The position numbers were made by a program, and so were the translations under genes. Under the pieces are notes generated by a model. That model was not told the DNA's origin. It was given only the letters and a program-made list of their open reading frames with translations, and made no database searches. This document shows, in pieces, positions 43,943 to 52,857 of a DNA stretch of 53,528 nucleotides (position 1 is its first letter; the number at the start of each line of letters is the position of its first letter). The DNA is from an uncultured Clostridia bacterium (GTDB taxonomy: Bacteria > Bacillota > DTU014), in assembly GCA_900016865.1 (NCBI GenBank), contig FIZI01000018.1:1-53528 (forward strand), in the 5' to 3' direction.

Positions 43943-44062
43943 CGCAATAGACGGATAATCCAATCGTTTTAATAAGATATACTTGAGCAAGACTGACTCG
44001 CGACCTGGCCTAGACTAAAGGTATCTGGGCTACGGCCACAAAGTGAAGTAGGGGGTCTCTCA

Positions 44063-44989
44063 ATGAAACTGCGTCCTCATGACAGTGTCATAGACCTTAT
44101 AGGCAGAACTCCTGTTGTCAGGCTTAACCGCCTCGTCAAGAGCGACAGTGCTGAGGTTCTTGTCAAGCTGGAGAGCTTCAATCCCGGCGGCAGCGTCAAA
44201 GACCGCATTGCCCTCAGCATGATAGAGGCTGCAGAAAGAGAAGGCAAGTTGAAACCAGGAGCTACTATAGTCGAGCCGACAAGCGGCAATACCGGTGTCG
44301 GGCTTGCGATGGTAGCTGCAGCCAAGGGGTACCACTTGATCCTCACAATGCCGGAGACAATGAGTATTGAGAGGCGGAAGCTGCTGAGTGCGTTCGGGGC
44401 AGAGCTGGTGTTGACGCCCGGATCAGAGGGAATGCCCGGCGCCATCAGGAAAGCCCAGGAGATCCTCAACGAACGCAGCAATTGCTTTATGCCGCAGCAG
44501 TTTGAGAACCCCGCAAACCCTGAGATCCACCGCAGGACTACTGCGTTGGAAATACTTGAGCAACTGGACCGACGCCTCGATGCGTTTGTGGCAGGAGTAG
44601 GCACTGGAGGTACGCTCACTGGCGTTGGCGAGGTGCTCAAGAGCGAGATCAAAGGCGTGCAGGTGATAGCAGTCGAGCCGGCTGATTCACCTGTTCTTTC
44701 GGGAGGAGCCCCGGGGCCGCACGGCATCCAGGGCATTGGAGCCGGGTTTGTCCCAAAGGTGCTCAACACTGAGATCTACGATCGAGTCATCCCGGTTGAA
44801 ACCCGCGATGCGATGGCGATGTCCGCAAGGCTCGCTCGAGAAGAGGGCATCCTTGCAGGTATTTCATCCGGAGCTGCAGTAGTGGCGGCTCTCCAGGTCG
44901 CCGAGGATTTGGGCCCGGGCAAGAGGGTGTTGGCAGTGTTGCCCGACACCGGAGAGAGATACCTCTCGATTGAAGGCATGTTTGATTGA
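44063..44989 (+). CDS. cysK: Cysteine synthase (O-acetylserine sulfhydrylase)
   Basis: This 308-residue PLP enzyme has the usual length. Motifs are [11 protein letters not shown], the PLP lysine in [14 protein letters not shown] (Lys in SVKDR), the phosphate/substrate loop [24 protein letters not shown] for the PLP phosphate and a conserved SSGAA near the C-terminus. It makes cysteine from O-acetylserine and sulfide in the cytoplasm. GGGGG lies about 8 bases before the ATG. An IscR-type regulator gene begins 48 bases downstream, so the two probably share a transcript. Confidence 0.96.
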   Translation: MKLRPHDSVIDLIGRTPVVRLNRLVKSDSAEVLVKLESFNPGGSVKDRIALSMIEAAEREGKLKPGATIVEPTSGNTGVGLAMVAAAKGYHLILTMPETMSIERRKLLSAFGAELVLTPGSEGMPGAIRKAQEILNERSNCFMPQQFENPANPEIHRRTTALEILEQLDRRLDAFVAGVGTGGTLTGVGEVLKSEIKGVQVIAVEPADSPVLSGGAPGPHGIQGIGAGFVPKVLNTEIYDRVIPVETRDAMAMSARLAREEGILAGISSGAAVVAALQVAEDLGPGKRVLAVLPDTGERYLSIEGMFD

Positions 44990-45037
44990 GGGTATGCTTG
45001 ACTGACAATCTGCATTGAGGCCGGAGGTTTCTATACA

Positions 45038-45490
45038 ATGAGAACGTCCACAAAGGGACGGTACGGCGTCAGAGCCATGCTTGATTTGGCGAGAAATAGA
45101 GATGCTGCTCCAGTGCCCCTGCGGGATATCGCAGAGAGACAGGGCATATCAGAGCATTACCTCGAGCAGCTTTTTGCGGCTCTCAGAAAGGCGGGCCTGG
45201 TCCGAAGTGTGAGGGGTACAAAAGGCGGGTATCAGCTTGCCGGCGACCCGTCCGACATCACAGTAGGCCAGATCTTGAGGGTGTTGGAAGGCCCAATAGG
45301 CCCGACTGCCTGTGTATCGGATGACGAGTCGATGCACTGCGAGCGTGAGGAAGCATGTGCGACAAGGCGTCTTTGGCAAAAGGTGCACGACGCGATATCC
45401 GACGTGGTAGACACTACTACGCTCGCCGACCTCGTGGAGACGGCTGATCAGCTAGAAAACGAGTCCACCCCGCCTATGTACTACATATGA
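45038..45490 (+). CDS. Rrf2-family regulator with Fe-S cysteines (IscR-like)
   Basis: The 150-residue protein starts MRTSTKGRYGVRAMLDLA, the Rrf2 hallmark, followed by the winged helix (LRDIAERQGISEHYLEQLFAALRKAGLVRSVRGTKGGYQL). Cys92, Cys101 and Cys107 match the IscR pattern of three cysteines (92/98/104 in E. coli), so a [2Fe-2S] cluster is likely. Next to cysK, control of cysteine or Fe-S supply is inferred. In Bacillus the relative CymR is itself bound by CysK, and CymR lacks the Fe-S cysteines, so this protein mixes the IscR chemistry with a CymR-type neighbourhood. Confidence 0.9.
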   Translation: MRTSTKGRYGVRAMLDLARNRDAAPVPLRDIAERQGISEHYLEQLFAALRKAGLVRSVRGTKGGYQLAGDPSDITVGQILRVLEGPIGPTACVSDDESMHCEREEACATRRLWQKVHDAISDVVDTTTLADLVETADQLENESTPPMYYI

Positions 45491-45515
45491 GCGACCTCTC
45501 AGCGTGAGCTATGTT

Positions 45516-47744
45516 TCAACCGGTCTGCGTCGGATCGAACCCCCTCAGCCTGAGGGAGTTGGTGACCACGCTTACTGAGCTGAGAGCCATTGCAGCGCCT
45601 GCGATTATCGGTGACAGGTAGCCAAGCGCCGCAATTGGAATGCCTATCGAGTTGTACGCAAAAGCCCAGAACAAGTTTTGCTTGATGATCCGCATGGTCT
45701 GTCGAGACAGGCGAATCGCAGCCGCGATGCCATGCAGGTCGCCACTCATCAGGGTGATGTCGGCAGCCTCCATGGCGATGTCTGTGCCTGTCCCGATTGC
45801 AATGCCTACGTCCGCTACTGCGAGAGCGGGAGCGTCGTTGATCCCATCTCCGACCATCGCAACGCTCTTGCCTTCTCTTTGTAGTTTTTGGATTTGCTCT
45901 GCCTTGTGTTCGGGCAACACCTCGGCAAGCACTTCGTCTATGTCTACCTGTGATGCGATCGCTCTGGCGGTCCTCTCATTGTCGCCTGTCAGCATGTAGA
46001 CAGTGATCCCCATATGCTTCAGTGCTTGGATGGCAGGTCTAGATGTCCCCTTTACAGTGTCAGCTACGGCAATCAGTCCTGCCACCTCATGATCAACAGC
46101 AACGATCATGACTGTCTTGCCCTCGTGCTCGAGTTTGCCCAAGAGCTCGTTGGCTGCACTTGTGTCTATGCTTGACTCTGACATGAGGCGTGCGTTGCCA
46201 ACTAGTACTCGCTTGCCTTCGACTGTTGCTTCGACCCCTTCACCAGGGATGGCTTTGAAACCAGATGGGGAGGGGATATCGATACCCTCCTTGTCCACGT
46301 ACCTGACAACCGCTGCAGCCAGAGGGTGCTCTGAATCGCGCTCCGCGGCGGCAGCCAGTCTGAGGAGGTCCGGCCGCGAGAACCTTAGCTCCACGACATT
46401 AGTTACCTCCGGCTCGCCCTTTGTGATTGTGCCCGTCTTGTCCAGTACGATCGTGTCTACCTTATGTATCTTTTCCAGGTGCTCTCCGCTGCGGATCAAG
46501 ATGCCCTTTTCAGCTCCTTTGCCTGTCCCAACCATGATTGCAGTGGGTGTCGCCAGCCCGAGAGAGCACGGACAGGCGATAACCAGCACAGCGGTAAAGC
46601 GTGTTAGCGCCTGGGTAAAGCCTACGCCGAGGCCGTAGGACACCGCGAAGGTAAGGACTGCTACTGCGACTACCGCAGGAACGAAGTAGCCGGATACCAC
46701 GTCTGCGAGCCTCTGGATCGGTGCCTTGGACCCTTGTGCCTCCTCGACGAGCCTTACAATCTGTGAAAGCACAGTGTCTTTTCCTACCTTGGTTGCTCTG
46801 AACCGAAATGAACCGTGTTCGTTTATGGTGCCACCTACCACCTCGTCGCCGATAGTCTTGTCAACGGGGACGCTTTCGCCTGTGAGCATAGACTCGTTTA
46901 CAGCTGACGAACCCTCGATGATCACTCCGTCGACGGGTATCCTCTCTCCAGGGCGTGTGACAACGATGTCTCCTACCACCACTTGCTCAATCGGCACGTC
47001 GATCTCGACTCCATCGCGCACCACTCTCGCAGTGCGAGGCTGTAGGCCAATGAGCTTTCGAATAGCCTCTGAAGTCCTGCCTTTGGCTATTGCCTCCAAG
47101 AGCTTGCCCAACAGGATGAGAGTGATAACGAGCGCAGATGTTTCGAAATATACATCTCCCTCACCAAAGAACGTGATTATCGTGCTGTAGACATATGCTG
47201 CCGTAGTGCCGAGTGCTATGAGCACATCCATGTTTGCACTGCGCGATTTGAGCGCGTTGTAGCTGCCGCGGTAGAACTGCCACCCGGCTACAAGCTGGAC
47301 GGGAGTTGCCAGAACAAACTGCAGATAAGGGTCTAGCAGGAACCGCCCGGCCTCGAGGTCAAGCATGTGCACGAACATCCCCAATAGCAGGGGAAGGGAC
47401 AACAACGCTGCCAGTACGAATCTGACCGTTTGATGCCTGATCTCGGTTTCCCGTGCGATCTTTTCCTTGTCTCTAGCCTCTGTTGTATCGACGACCTCCG
47501 AGGCTCCGTACCCGAGGTTGACTACCGCCTCAATAAGCTGCTCCGTGTTGATCTTGTCTGACTCATGGGCAACAGTGGCCCGCTCTGTGGCGAGGTTCAC
47601 TGCTGCTTCACGGACACCTTGCAGTGCTGCCAGCGAAGTCTCCACCCGCCTTGCACACGCTGCACAGTGCATACCTGTGATCCGTAGAGTTGTATGCCTC
47701 AACCCGACCGGACGTGGCGCGGAGTTGCGCAGTTGCTCAGCCAT
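45516..47744 (-). CDS. copA: Copper-translocating P1B-type ATPase
   Basis: GAGGTGATC supports the start at 47744 (742 residues). Domain order is one heavy-metal-associated domain with [11 protein letters not shown], two leading helices, actuator loop TGES, the transmembrane CPC motif ([14 protein letters not shown]), phosphorylation site DKTGT, HP motif [10 protein letters not shown], and [18 protein letters not shown]. It exports Cu(I) across the cytoplasmic membrane. No CopZ chaperone or CsoR/CopY regulator adjoins. The gene is convergent with the cysK operon, 25 bases from the Rrf2 stop, with no obvious terminator between. Confidence 0.95.
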   Translation of the reverse strand: MAEQLRNSAPRPVGLRHTTLRITGMHCAACARRVETSLAALQGVREAAVNLATERATVAHESDKINTEQLIEAVVNLGYGASEVVDTTEARDKEKIARETEIRHQTVRFVLAALLSLPLLLGMFVHMLDLEAGRFLLDPYLQFVLATPVQLVAGWQFYRGSYNALKSRSANMDVLIALGTTAAYVYSTIITFFGEGDVYFETSALVITLILLGKLLEAIAKGRTSEAIRKLIGLQPRTARVVRDGVEIDVPIEQVVVGDIVVTRPGERIPVDGVIIEGSSAVNESMLTGESVPVDKTIGDEVVGGTINEHGSFRFRATKVGKDTVLSQIVRLVEEAQGSKAPIQRLADVVSGYFVPAVVAVAVLTFAVSYGLGVGFTQALTRFTAVLVIACPCSLGLATPTAIMVGTGKGAEKGILIRSGEHLEKIHKVDTIVLDKTGTITKGEPEVTNVVELRFSRPDLLRLAAAAERDSEHPLAAAVVRYVDKEGIDIPSPSGFKAIPGEGVEATVEGKRVLVGNARLMSESSIDTSAANELLGKLEHEGKTVMIVAVDHEVAGLIAVADTVKGTSRPAIQALKHMGITVYMLTGDNERTARAIASQVDIDEVLAEVLPEHKAEQIQKLQREGKSVAMVGDGINDAPALAVADVGIAIGTGTDIAMEAADITLMSGDLHGIAAAIRLSRQTMRIIKQNLFWAFAYNSIGIPIAALGYLSPIIAGAAMALSSVSVVTNSLRLRGFDPTQTG

Positions 47745-47901
47745 GCTGATCACCTCGTTTTCACTTGGGACGCGGCTGCTTGAATCACGCCTTGACAATG
47801 CCTCGCGCCGCGTCAGCTGAATGCTAGTGCTGCTTGCAAGTACAGTCTACCCGAGTCCGAAAGGAAAGTGAAGAGTGATTATTATGAACTACAAGGTATA
47901 A

Positions 47902-48702
47902 TCAGATGTCTTCATGGCAAAACACAGCCACAGTCGCAGCTAGCAGCAGCGCAATCATAAAGGGAACGGCAATCAAAGGTGCGGGCGAAGTCAGTGAGCT
48001 ATCCAACACATACGCCTTAACGAGGTCGGGAAGGCTCCAAGGCATTACATACATGAGCTGTGGAATGAGTGACAGGAAAAACTGCTGCCCAAAGATAAGG
48101 ATGAGCGAAATGGCGACTACAGGGCCCTTGTGTCTGAATACAGCGCTGAGGAACAGGCACAGAGCCAAATAGAACAGCAAGCCAACCGTAGAGATCACCA
48201 TACCAATGCCAAACCGTGCCATTGGCAACCGAGTCCCTGCTATTACCCAAGTCTGAATGTACGCCACTATCCCCGGAATGAGCACAGAGGTGACAAAGAT
48301 GCCTATAGCGTTTGAGACAAACTTTGCAAGCACAAACGAGGCCCTTGATAGGGGTTTTGAGAGGGTGAATGCCAAGGTGCCGAGCTCTCGCTCAGCTATT
48401 ATCGCATCCAAGGCTGCTATCACAACGCCTACAGATGCAAACATGGCGACGAATTGGCTGTACGTGTCAACCGCGAGCGCAGCGAGCCTGAGGGGCTCTG
48501 ACCCGCTCTTGCGCTCAGTGATCAAGACCAAGAGCATGATCCCGTTTATCATTCCGATCCAGATCAAGCTCGTCCACAGCGGCGTAATGCCTGAAAACCA
48601 GTCCCGCAGTTCTTTGTGCAGAAGATTTGACAGGCCGCTCCACCGACTGTCACCCGTGACGGTCATCAGGCCCGTAGATCCGGTGTTTGATGTTCGCTTC
48701 AT
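47902..48702 (-). CDS. ABC-2-type exporter permease
   Basis: This 266-residue membrane protein has about six helices. The conserved cytoplasmic signature IIAERELGTLAFTLSKPLSRASFVLAKFV is typical of ABC-2 permeases of the NosY/YhaQ-linked type. The ATG overlaps the stop of the upstream ATPase gene by four bases (ATGA). It appears intact although its ATPase is broken. Substrate unknown. Confidence 0.87.
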   Translation of the reverse strand: MKRTSNTGSTGLMTVTGDSRWSGLSNLLHKELRDWFSGITPLWTSLIWIGMINGIMLLVLITERKSGSEPLRLAALAVDTYSQFVAMFASVGVVIAALDAIIAERELGTLAFTLSKPLSRASFVLAKFVSNAIGIFVTSVLIPGIVAYIQTWVIAGTRLPMARFGIGMVISTVGLLFYLALCLFLSAVFRHKGPVVAISLILIFGQQFFLSLIPQLMYVMPWSLPDLVKAYVLDSSLTSPAPLIAVPFMIALLLAATVAVFCHEDI

Positions 48703-49515
48703 TCAAGCCCACCGCCTTGGACAATGCTAACAAAGACTTCTTCGAGATCCAGATGTTTTCTGTCGAATTTCGTTACAACTGCTTCATCGACACTCAGAAT
48801 AGCCCTCAGCAAGTGCTGTTCTGCTGCTTGGGCATCTGAGACTGTTACGGCCCACGATTCAAAAGCGTCGCCGGTACTCTTTAACTCGACTCTGTCCACA
48901 GACCTGACAAAAGGAAGGCCTGATACTAAACCGTACACTGCGGGCAGGTTGCCCTTGAGGGTAATTGTGTACGTTACAGAGGCTTTGTCCGACAAGAAGT
49001 CGTCAATGGGTGCTTGGATGACTAGTTCTCCCTTGTTCATGATAGCTACGGTGTCGCTGCCTCTCTCCGCCGGAGAGGACACCAACCCGTCTATCCTTCA
49101 GATCGTACAAGCCAACCAGGTCCAGCATTTCGTCGACTCTAGCTTCTAACGCCCGCTTGGGGCCCGAGTAAAAGAAGCGCGAGACGTACATGAGTGTTTC
49201 CCGCACAGTCATATTTGGGTAGAAGCGCGGATCCTGAGCCAGGTACCCTACACGTTGGCGGATCTTCACGGAGTCAGTCTCGATGTCCATGCCGAGCACC
49301 CTGCCTGAGCCGCTCGACGGCCGTGTGAGTCCCAGCAACATCTTGATCGTGGTTGATTTGCCCGCCCCGTTTGGCCCGAGGAACGCATAGATCGAGTTGC
49401 GCTTTACCTTGAGGCTCAGGGATCTCACGGCATGCACACTGCCAAACGACTTGCTCAGCTCAAAGGTCTCAATCACCGTGTCGGCATTGCGACCAGTGCC
49501 TACCTCAACAGCCAC
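48699..49515 (-). pseudogene. ABC-2 exporter ATPase with internal deletion and frame change
   Basis: From a GTG at 49515 (downstream of the predicted promoter) the sequence is normal through Walker A (GPNGAGKST), the Q-loop (YLAQDPRFYPNMTVRE) and the signature LSGGERQR. Immediately after, near 49065, the frame shifts to RGSDTVAIMNKGELVIQAP and the normal C-terminus. Walker B, the D-loop and the H-loop, about 55-65 residues, are missing. The joint GGAGAGAGGCAGCG can be read both as GGERQR and as ERGSD, so a deletion between short repeats is likely. The stop overlaps the permease ATG as in an intact operon. Confidence 0.87.
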
Positions 49516-49552
49516 TTGTCCGTCACCCCGCCAACTCCGACGTTTTGCCTGA

Positions 49553-49581
49553 ATAATACTCCTGACTATACCGCCAGTCAA
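49553..49581 (-). promoter_or_regulatory. Predicted strong sigma-A promoter of the ABC-2 operon
   Basis: On the minus strand TTGACT (complement of 49576-49581) and TATTAT (complement of 49553-49558) are exactly 17 bases apart, each 5 of 6. The start point near 49546 rules out the longer reading frame to 49581 and supports the GTG at 49515. Confidence 0.75.
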
Positions 49582-49679
49582 ACTATATAAGGCTTACATA
49601 TGGAGGTATTTGGCGTGGCCGTGTCAAAAAGGATGTAGGAGCAGGTGCGTCATGCCACTTTGATATGGAGGGACTGGCG

Positions 49680-51359
49680 ATGTCAGATCGATTGGTGATT
49701 GGAGTCGATTTTGGGACCGATTCTGTGAGAGCAGTGGTCGTGGATGCTAGGACTGGAAAGGAGGAGGCCACCGACGTTGCACACTACAAGCGCTGGAGTG
49801 ATGGGCTGTATTGCGACCCGGGCAAGAACCAGTTTCGTCAGCACCCACTGGACTACATAGAGGGCCTGGAGGAGTGTATCAAGGGCGCACTCGCCAAGCT
49901 TCCGTCCGGATCTGCCAGCAGAGTCGCTGGCATCGGAGTCGACACAACAGGCTCTACTCCGTGCGCTGTCGATGAGAACGGCACACCACTCGCACTGATC
50001 GAGGAGTTCGCAGACAATCCGAATGCGATGTTCGTCTTGTGGAAGGACCACACGGCAGTAGATGAAGCCGCCAGGATCAACGAGATCGCCAAGACATGGG
50101 GAGGAACGGACTTCACGAAATACGAGGGAGGCGTCTACTCGTCTGAATGGTTTTGGGCCAAGATCCTGCACATCCTGAAGCACGATAGCAAGATCCGGGA
50201 GGCAGCCTACTCGTGGGTTGAGCACTGCGACTACATCCCGGCTCTGTTGACAGCGACCTGCAATCCTAAGGTCATGAAGCGAAGCAGGTGCGCGGCAGGG
50301 CACAAGGCTATGTGGCATGCCGAGTGGGGAGGCCTGCCCAGCGAGGAGTTCCTTGTTGCGGTAGATCCACTGCTTGGCGGGCTGAGGGACCGGCTCTATA
50401 CAGAGACATACACATCAGACGTGAGCGCAGGGCAACTGGTACCGGAGTGGGCGGACAGACTTGGGGTGCCTGCAGGTATACCTGTTGCGGTAGGAGCATT
50501 TGATGCACACATGGGCGCTGTCGGCGGCGGGATCGTCGAGAAGGCCCTCGCCAAGATCATGGGGACATCGACCTGTGACATGATGGTGGCAAGGTACGAA
50601 GTTATTGGCGACAAGCTGATCAAGGGTATCTGTGGACAGGTTGACGGGTCAATCATTCCGGGAATGATAGGGCTTGAGGCCGGACAGTCGGGCTTTGGCG
50701 ACGTGTACGCGTGGTACAGGAGCCTGCTGCAATGGCCTTTTGAGGCTGTGTTGACTGACGTCGAGGGCCTTGATTCGACTATAGCTGATAGGATCAAGGA
50801 AGTGGCTCACAGCCGGATGTTGGTGCGCCTCACCCAAGAGGCTGCAAAGATTGAACCCGGCAGCACGTCTCTGTTGGCTCTCGACTGGCTAAACGGCAGA
50901 AGAACGCCATACGCGAACCAGACCCTCAAGGGAGTCATTGCCGGCCTTACACTAGGCACCACTGCACCTGCGGTATTTAGGTCGCTGGTTGAGGCCACTG
51001 CCTTTGGCGCCAAGGCGATCGTCGACAGGTTCACCGATGAAGGAGTAGAGATTGATCAGGTGATCGCTCTGGGCGGCATCCCTCAGAAAAACGAGCTAGT
51101 CATGCAGATCACATCGGATGTGCTGGGAATGCCGATCAAGGTCGCTGCCTCCGAGCAGACCTGCGCAGTCGGAGCTGCTATGTTTGGAGCAGTCGTAGCA
51201 GGGCTTTATCCGAATGTAGAGGAAGCGCAGAACGCGATGTTCAGCGGGTTTAGCAAGACGTATGAACCGATACAGAGCAATGTCGAGCTCTACAAGGACC
51301 TCTACAACGAATACCTTGAGATGGGCAAGTCTTTGGAAGATCAGCTTGGCAGACTGTAG
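49680..51359 (+). CDS. araB: Ribulokinase (AraB-type FGGY kinase)
   Basis: GGAGGGA (49667-49673) sets the ATG at 49680 (559 residues, the usual AraB length). Features are the ATP-site VIGVDFGTDSVRAVVVDA, the CDPGKNQFRQHPLDYIEGLE loop, GIGVDTTGSTPCAVDENGTPLAL, LWKDHTAVDEA, YEGGVYSSEWFWAKILHI, and the C-terminal LDWLNGRRTPYANQTLKG and ALGGIPQKNELVMQITSDVL. It phosphorylates L-ribulose to L-ribulose 5-phosphate, continuing arabinose use downstream of the GH51 and GH43 enzymes. AraA and AraD are not in the window. A weak promoter (TTGCCT, 16 bases, TATACC at 49545-49572) overlaps the divergent ABC-2 promoter. Confidence 0.95.
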   Translation: MSDRLVIGVDFGTDSVRAVVVDARTGKEEATDVAHYKRWSDGLYCDPGKNQFRQHPLDYIEGLEECIKGALAKLPSGSASRVAGIGVDTTGSTPCAVDENGTPLALIEEFADNPNAMFVLWKDHTAVDEAARINEIAKTWGGTDFTKYEGGVYSSEWFWAKILHILKHDSKIREAAYSWVEHCDYIPALLTATCNPKVMKRSRCAAGHKAMWHAEWGGLPSEEFLVAVDPLLGGLRDRLYTETYTSDVSAGQLVPEWADRLGVPAGIPVAVGAFDAHMGAVGGGIVEKALAKIMGTSTCDMMVARYEVIGDKLIKGICGQVDGSIIPGMIGLEAGQSGFGDVYAWYRSLLQWPFEAVLTDVEGLDSTIADRIKEVAHSRMLVRLTQEAAKIEPGSTSLLALDWLNGRRTPYANQTLKGVIAGLTLGTTAPAVFRSLVEATAFGAKAIVDRFTDEGVEIDQVIALGGIPQKNELVMQITSDVLGMPIKVAASEQTCAVGAAMFGAVVAGLYPNVEEAQNAMFSGFSKTYEPIQSNVELYKDLYNEYLEMGKSLEDQLGRL

Positions 51360-51360
51360 T

Positions 51361-51500
51361 TACCATACATGCACGGACAGGATGGCTGCCGGATGGGCCG
51401 GGCTGGATAAGGTTCGGCAGCCACTATACATGTATGGACAGGATAGCTGCAGGTGAAGCCGGACTAGGCGGAGTTCAGTAGTCACCGTACATGTGTGGAC
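51361..51500 (+). repeat. Imperfect tandem repeat with an exact 61-bp period
   Basis: CATACATG (51364), TATACATG (51425) and CGTACATG (51486) mark three copies spaced 61 bases apart. Copies 1 and 2 share 'TACATG.A.GGACAGGAT.GCTGC' and a diverged remainder; copy 3 keeps only about 18 bases (TACATGTGTGGACAAGAC). The array starts at the araB stop codon. There are no spacers of CRISPR type. Confidence 0.8.
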
Positions 51501-51586
51501 AAGACGTCGTTCGCCACGCAATAGGCTGGGTTTATGACACAGCTGGCGCAGACGTAGTGACAGGACTTAGAAAGGAGGTGCCTTGG

Positions 51587-51715
51587 ATGTCTGAAGAAGT
51601 AAACAAGGACTGCAAATGCCCATCGGTCAACTGCAAGAGGCATGGAAAGTGCAAGGAGTGTAGGGAGTACCACGCAAAGCAAGGTGGAAAGACGTGGTGC
51701 GGTCGTGGCGCCTAG
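51587..51715 (+). CDS. Small cysteine-rich protein (DUF6485-like)
   Basis: A near-perfect ribosome binding site (AAAGGAGGTG, 51571-51580) fixes the ATG at 51587, giving 42 residues. The sequence has six cysteines as CKCPSVNCKRHGKCKEC...WCG plus RHG and EYH, typical of a tiny protein family common in Clostridia. Paired cysteines and two histidines suggest metal binding. Function is unknown. It lies between the 61-bp repeat and a terminator, so it is probably its own transcription unit or the last gene after araB. Confidence 0.8.
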   Translation: MSEEVNKDCKCPSVNCKRHGKCKECREYHAKQGGKTWCGRGA

Positions 51716-51724
51716 ATTGACAAA

Positions 51725-51769
51725 CTCCCGGCCGCCTGACTGCGTATAGACCAGTCGGGAAGCCGGGAG
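51725..51769 (+). terminator. Terminator-like hairpin after the cysteine-rich gene
   Basis: CTCCCGGC/GCCGGGAG forms an 8-bp stem and, inside it, CCTGACTG/CAGTCGGG continues with one mismatch, closing a 9-base loop. The tail GTTGTAT is only partly T-rich. Confidence 0.7.
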
Positions 51770-51807
51770 GTTGTATCGGCTATCGCTCTGATTGGAGTGT
51801 CACAGTA

Positions 51808-52719
51808 TTGAGGCAACGCAGGGAACGGACCAAGACAAGCTCATTTGGGACAGCTGGCCGGATCAGTCACGACTCGTCAAGATTCTACAGCAGTAGGCTG
51901 TACGATGAGCTTGAAGTGCCTTCTGACATCGAATACATCGAAAATCCGATAGACGAGTCCTTGCTCAATCGGGTCTACTGCAAGTCAAGTGAATCAATGG
52001 AGGAGATACCAGACTCGTCTGTGCACCTTATGGTGACTTCACCCCCGTACAACGTCAGCAAGGAATACGATGAGGACCTTTCGATTGACGAATATCGATC
52101 CCTAATAAGAAGAGTCATGAGCGAAACTTACCGCAAGCTGGTACCGGGCGGAAGGGCCTGCATCAACATAGCCAATGTGGGCCGGAAGCCCTACATCCCC
52201 CTGCACGCCTTTATCATTGAAGACATGCTCTCAATCGGCTATTACATGCGAGGCGAAATAATCTGGGACAAAGGATCCAGCGCCGGAGTGTCGACGGCTT
52301 GGGGGAGCTGGAGATCAGCTGCCAATCCTGTGCTGAGGGATGTGCATGAGTACATACTCGTATTCTGCAAAGGGACGTTTTCCCGAAAGGCGCGGGGAAG
52401 GAACAGCACAATCGAACGAGAAGAATTTCTAGCCTGGACCAAGAGCGTTTGGTCCTTTCCTTCGGTATCGGCAAAGAGCATCGGGCATCCCGCTCCGTTT
52501 CCTATAGAGCTTCCTCGTCGGTTGATACAGCTCTATACATTTGAGGGAGACGTAGTGCTGGATCCATTTTGTGGGAGTGGGACTACTTGTTTGGCGGCGC
52601 TAGAGAGCGATCGCTATTACATCGGATATGAGATCAAGCAGGAATACGTCGACCTAGCCATGCGTAGGATCAGAGAGGAATCAGTCCAACAGCACGGAGA
52701 TACTGAGAACAATGAGTAG
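51808..52719 (+). CDS. Orphan beta-class DNA methyltransferase
   Basis: The 303-residue protein begins at a TTG with GGAG 10 bases upstream. It has catalytic motif IV (TSPPYN, residues 78-83) before the S-adenosylmethionine motif I (DPFCGSGTT, about residue 252), the beta-class order. The family methylates the N6 of adenine or the N4 of cytosine; TSPPY does not separate the two. No restriction endonuclease or specificity gene lies beside it in the window, so it may act alone in regulation or protection, or its partner may lie elsewhere. The target site cannot be read from sequence. Confidence 0.92.
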   Translation: MRQRRERTKTSSFGTAGRISHDSSRFYSSRLYDELEVPSDIEYIENPIDESLLNRVYCKSSESMEEIPDSSVHLMVTSPPYNVSKEYDEDLSIDEYRSLIRRVMSETYRKLVPGGRACINIANVGRKPYIPLHAFIIEDMLSIGYYMRGEIIWDKGSSAGVSTAWGSWRSAANPVLRDVHEYILVFCKGTFSRKARGRNSTIEREEFLAWTKSVWSFPSVSAKSIGHPAPFPIELPRRLIQLYTFEGDVVLDPFCGSGTTCLAALESDRYYIGYEIKQEYVDLAMRRIREESVQQHGDTENNE

Positions 52720-52857
52720 AGAGCGTGGCTAGTGATAGATGAAAGAGTTGGACCGCCGAATTGCTGGGACGCCTCGGTTAGGCAGAGCGGATGTGGCAAG
52801 TGCCTGCCACAGTGTCTAGAATGTGTGCAATACTCAATACGGAAGGCGTGGGGTTAG

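Noticed and set aside
44077-44769. Antisense open frame of 230 residues within cysK
   Set aside because: The sense strand is an unambiguous cysteine synthase; the antisense product is low-complexity Ser/Pro-rich.
46108-47190. Two sense-strand open frames of 150-176 residues opposite copA
   Set aside because: They are shadows of the minus-strand P-type ATPase, with Ser/Thr-rich composition and no domain.
47897-47902. TATAAT on the + strand just upstream of the copA start region
   Set aside because: No -35 at a proper distance and nothing on the + strand downstream for it to serve.
51361-51500. CRISPR array interpretation of the 61-bp repeat
   Set aside because: Copies are contiguous and diverged, have no unique spacers, and no cas gene is present.
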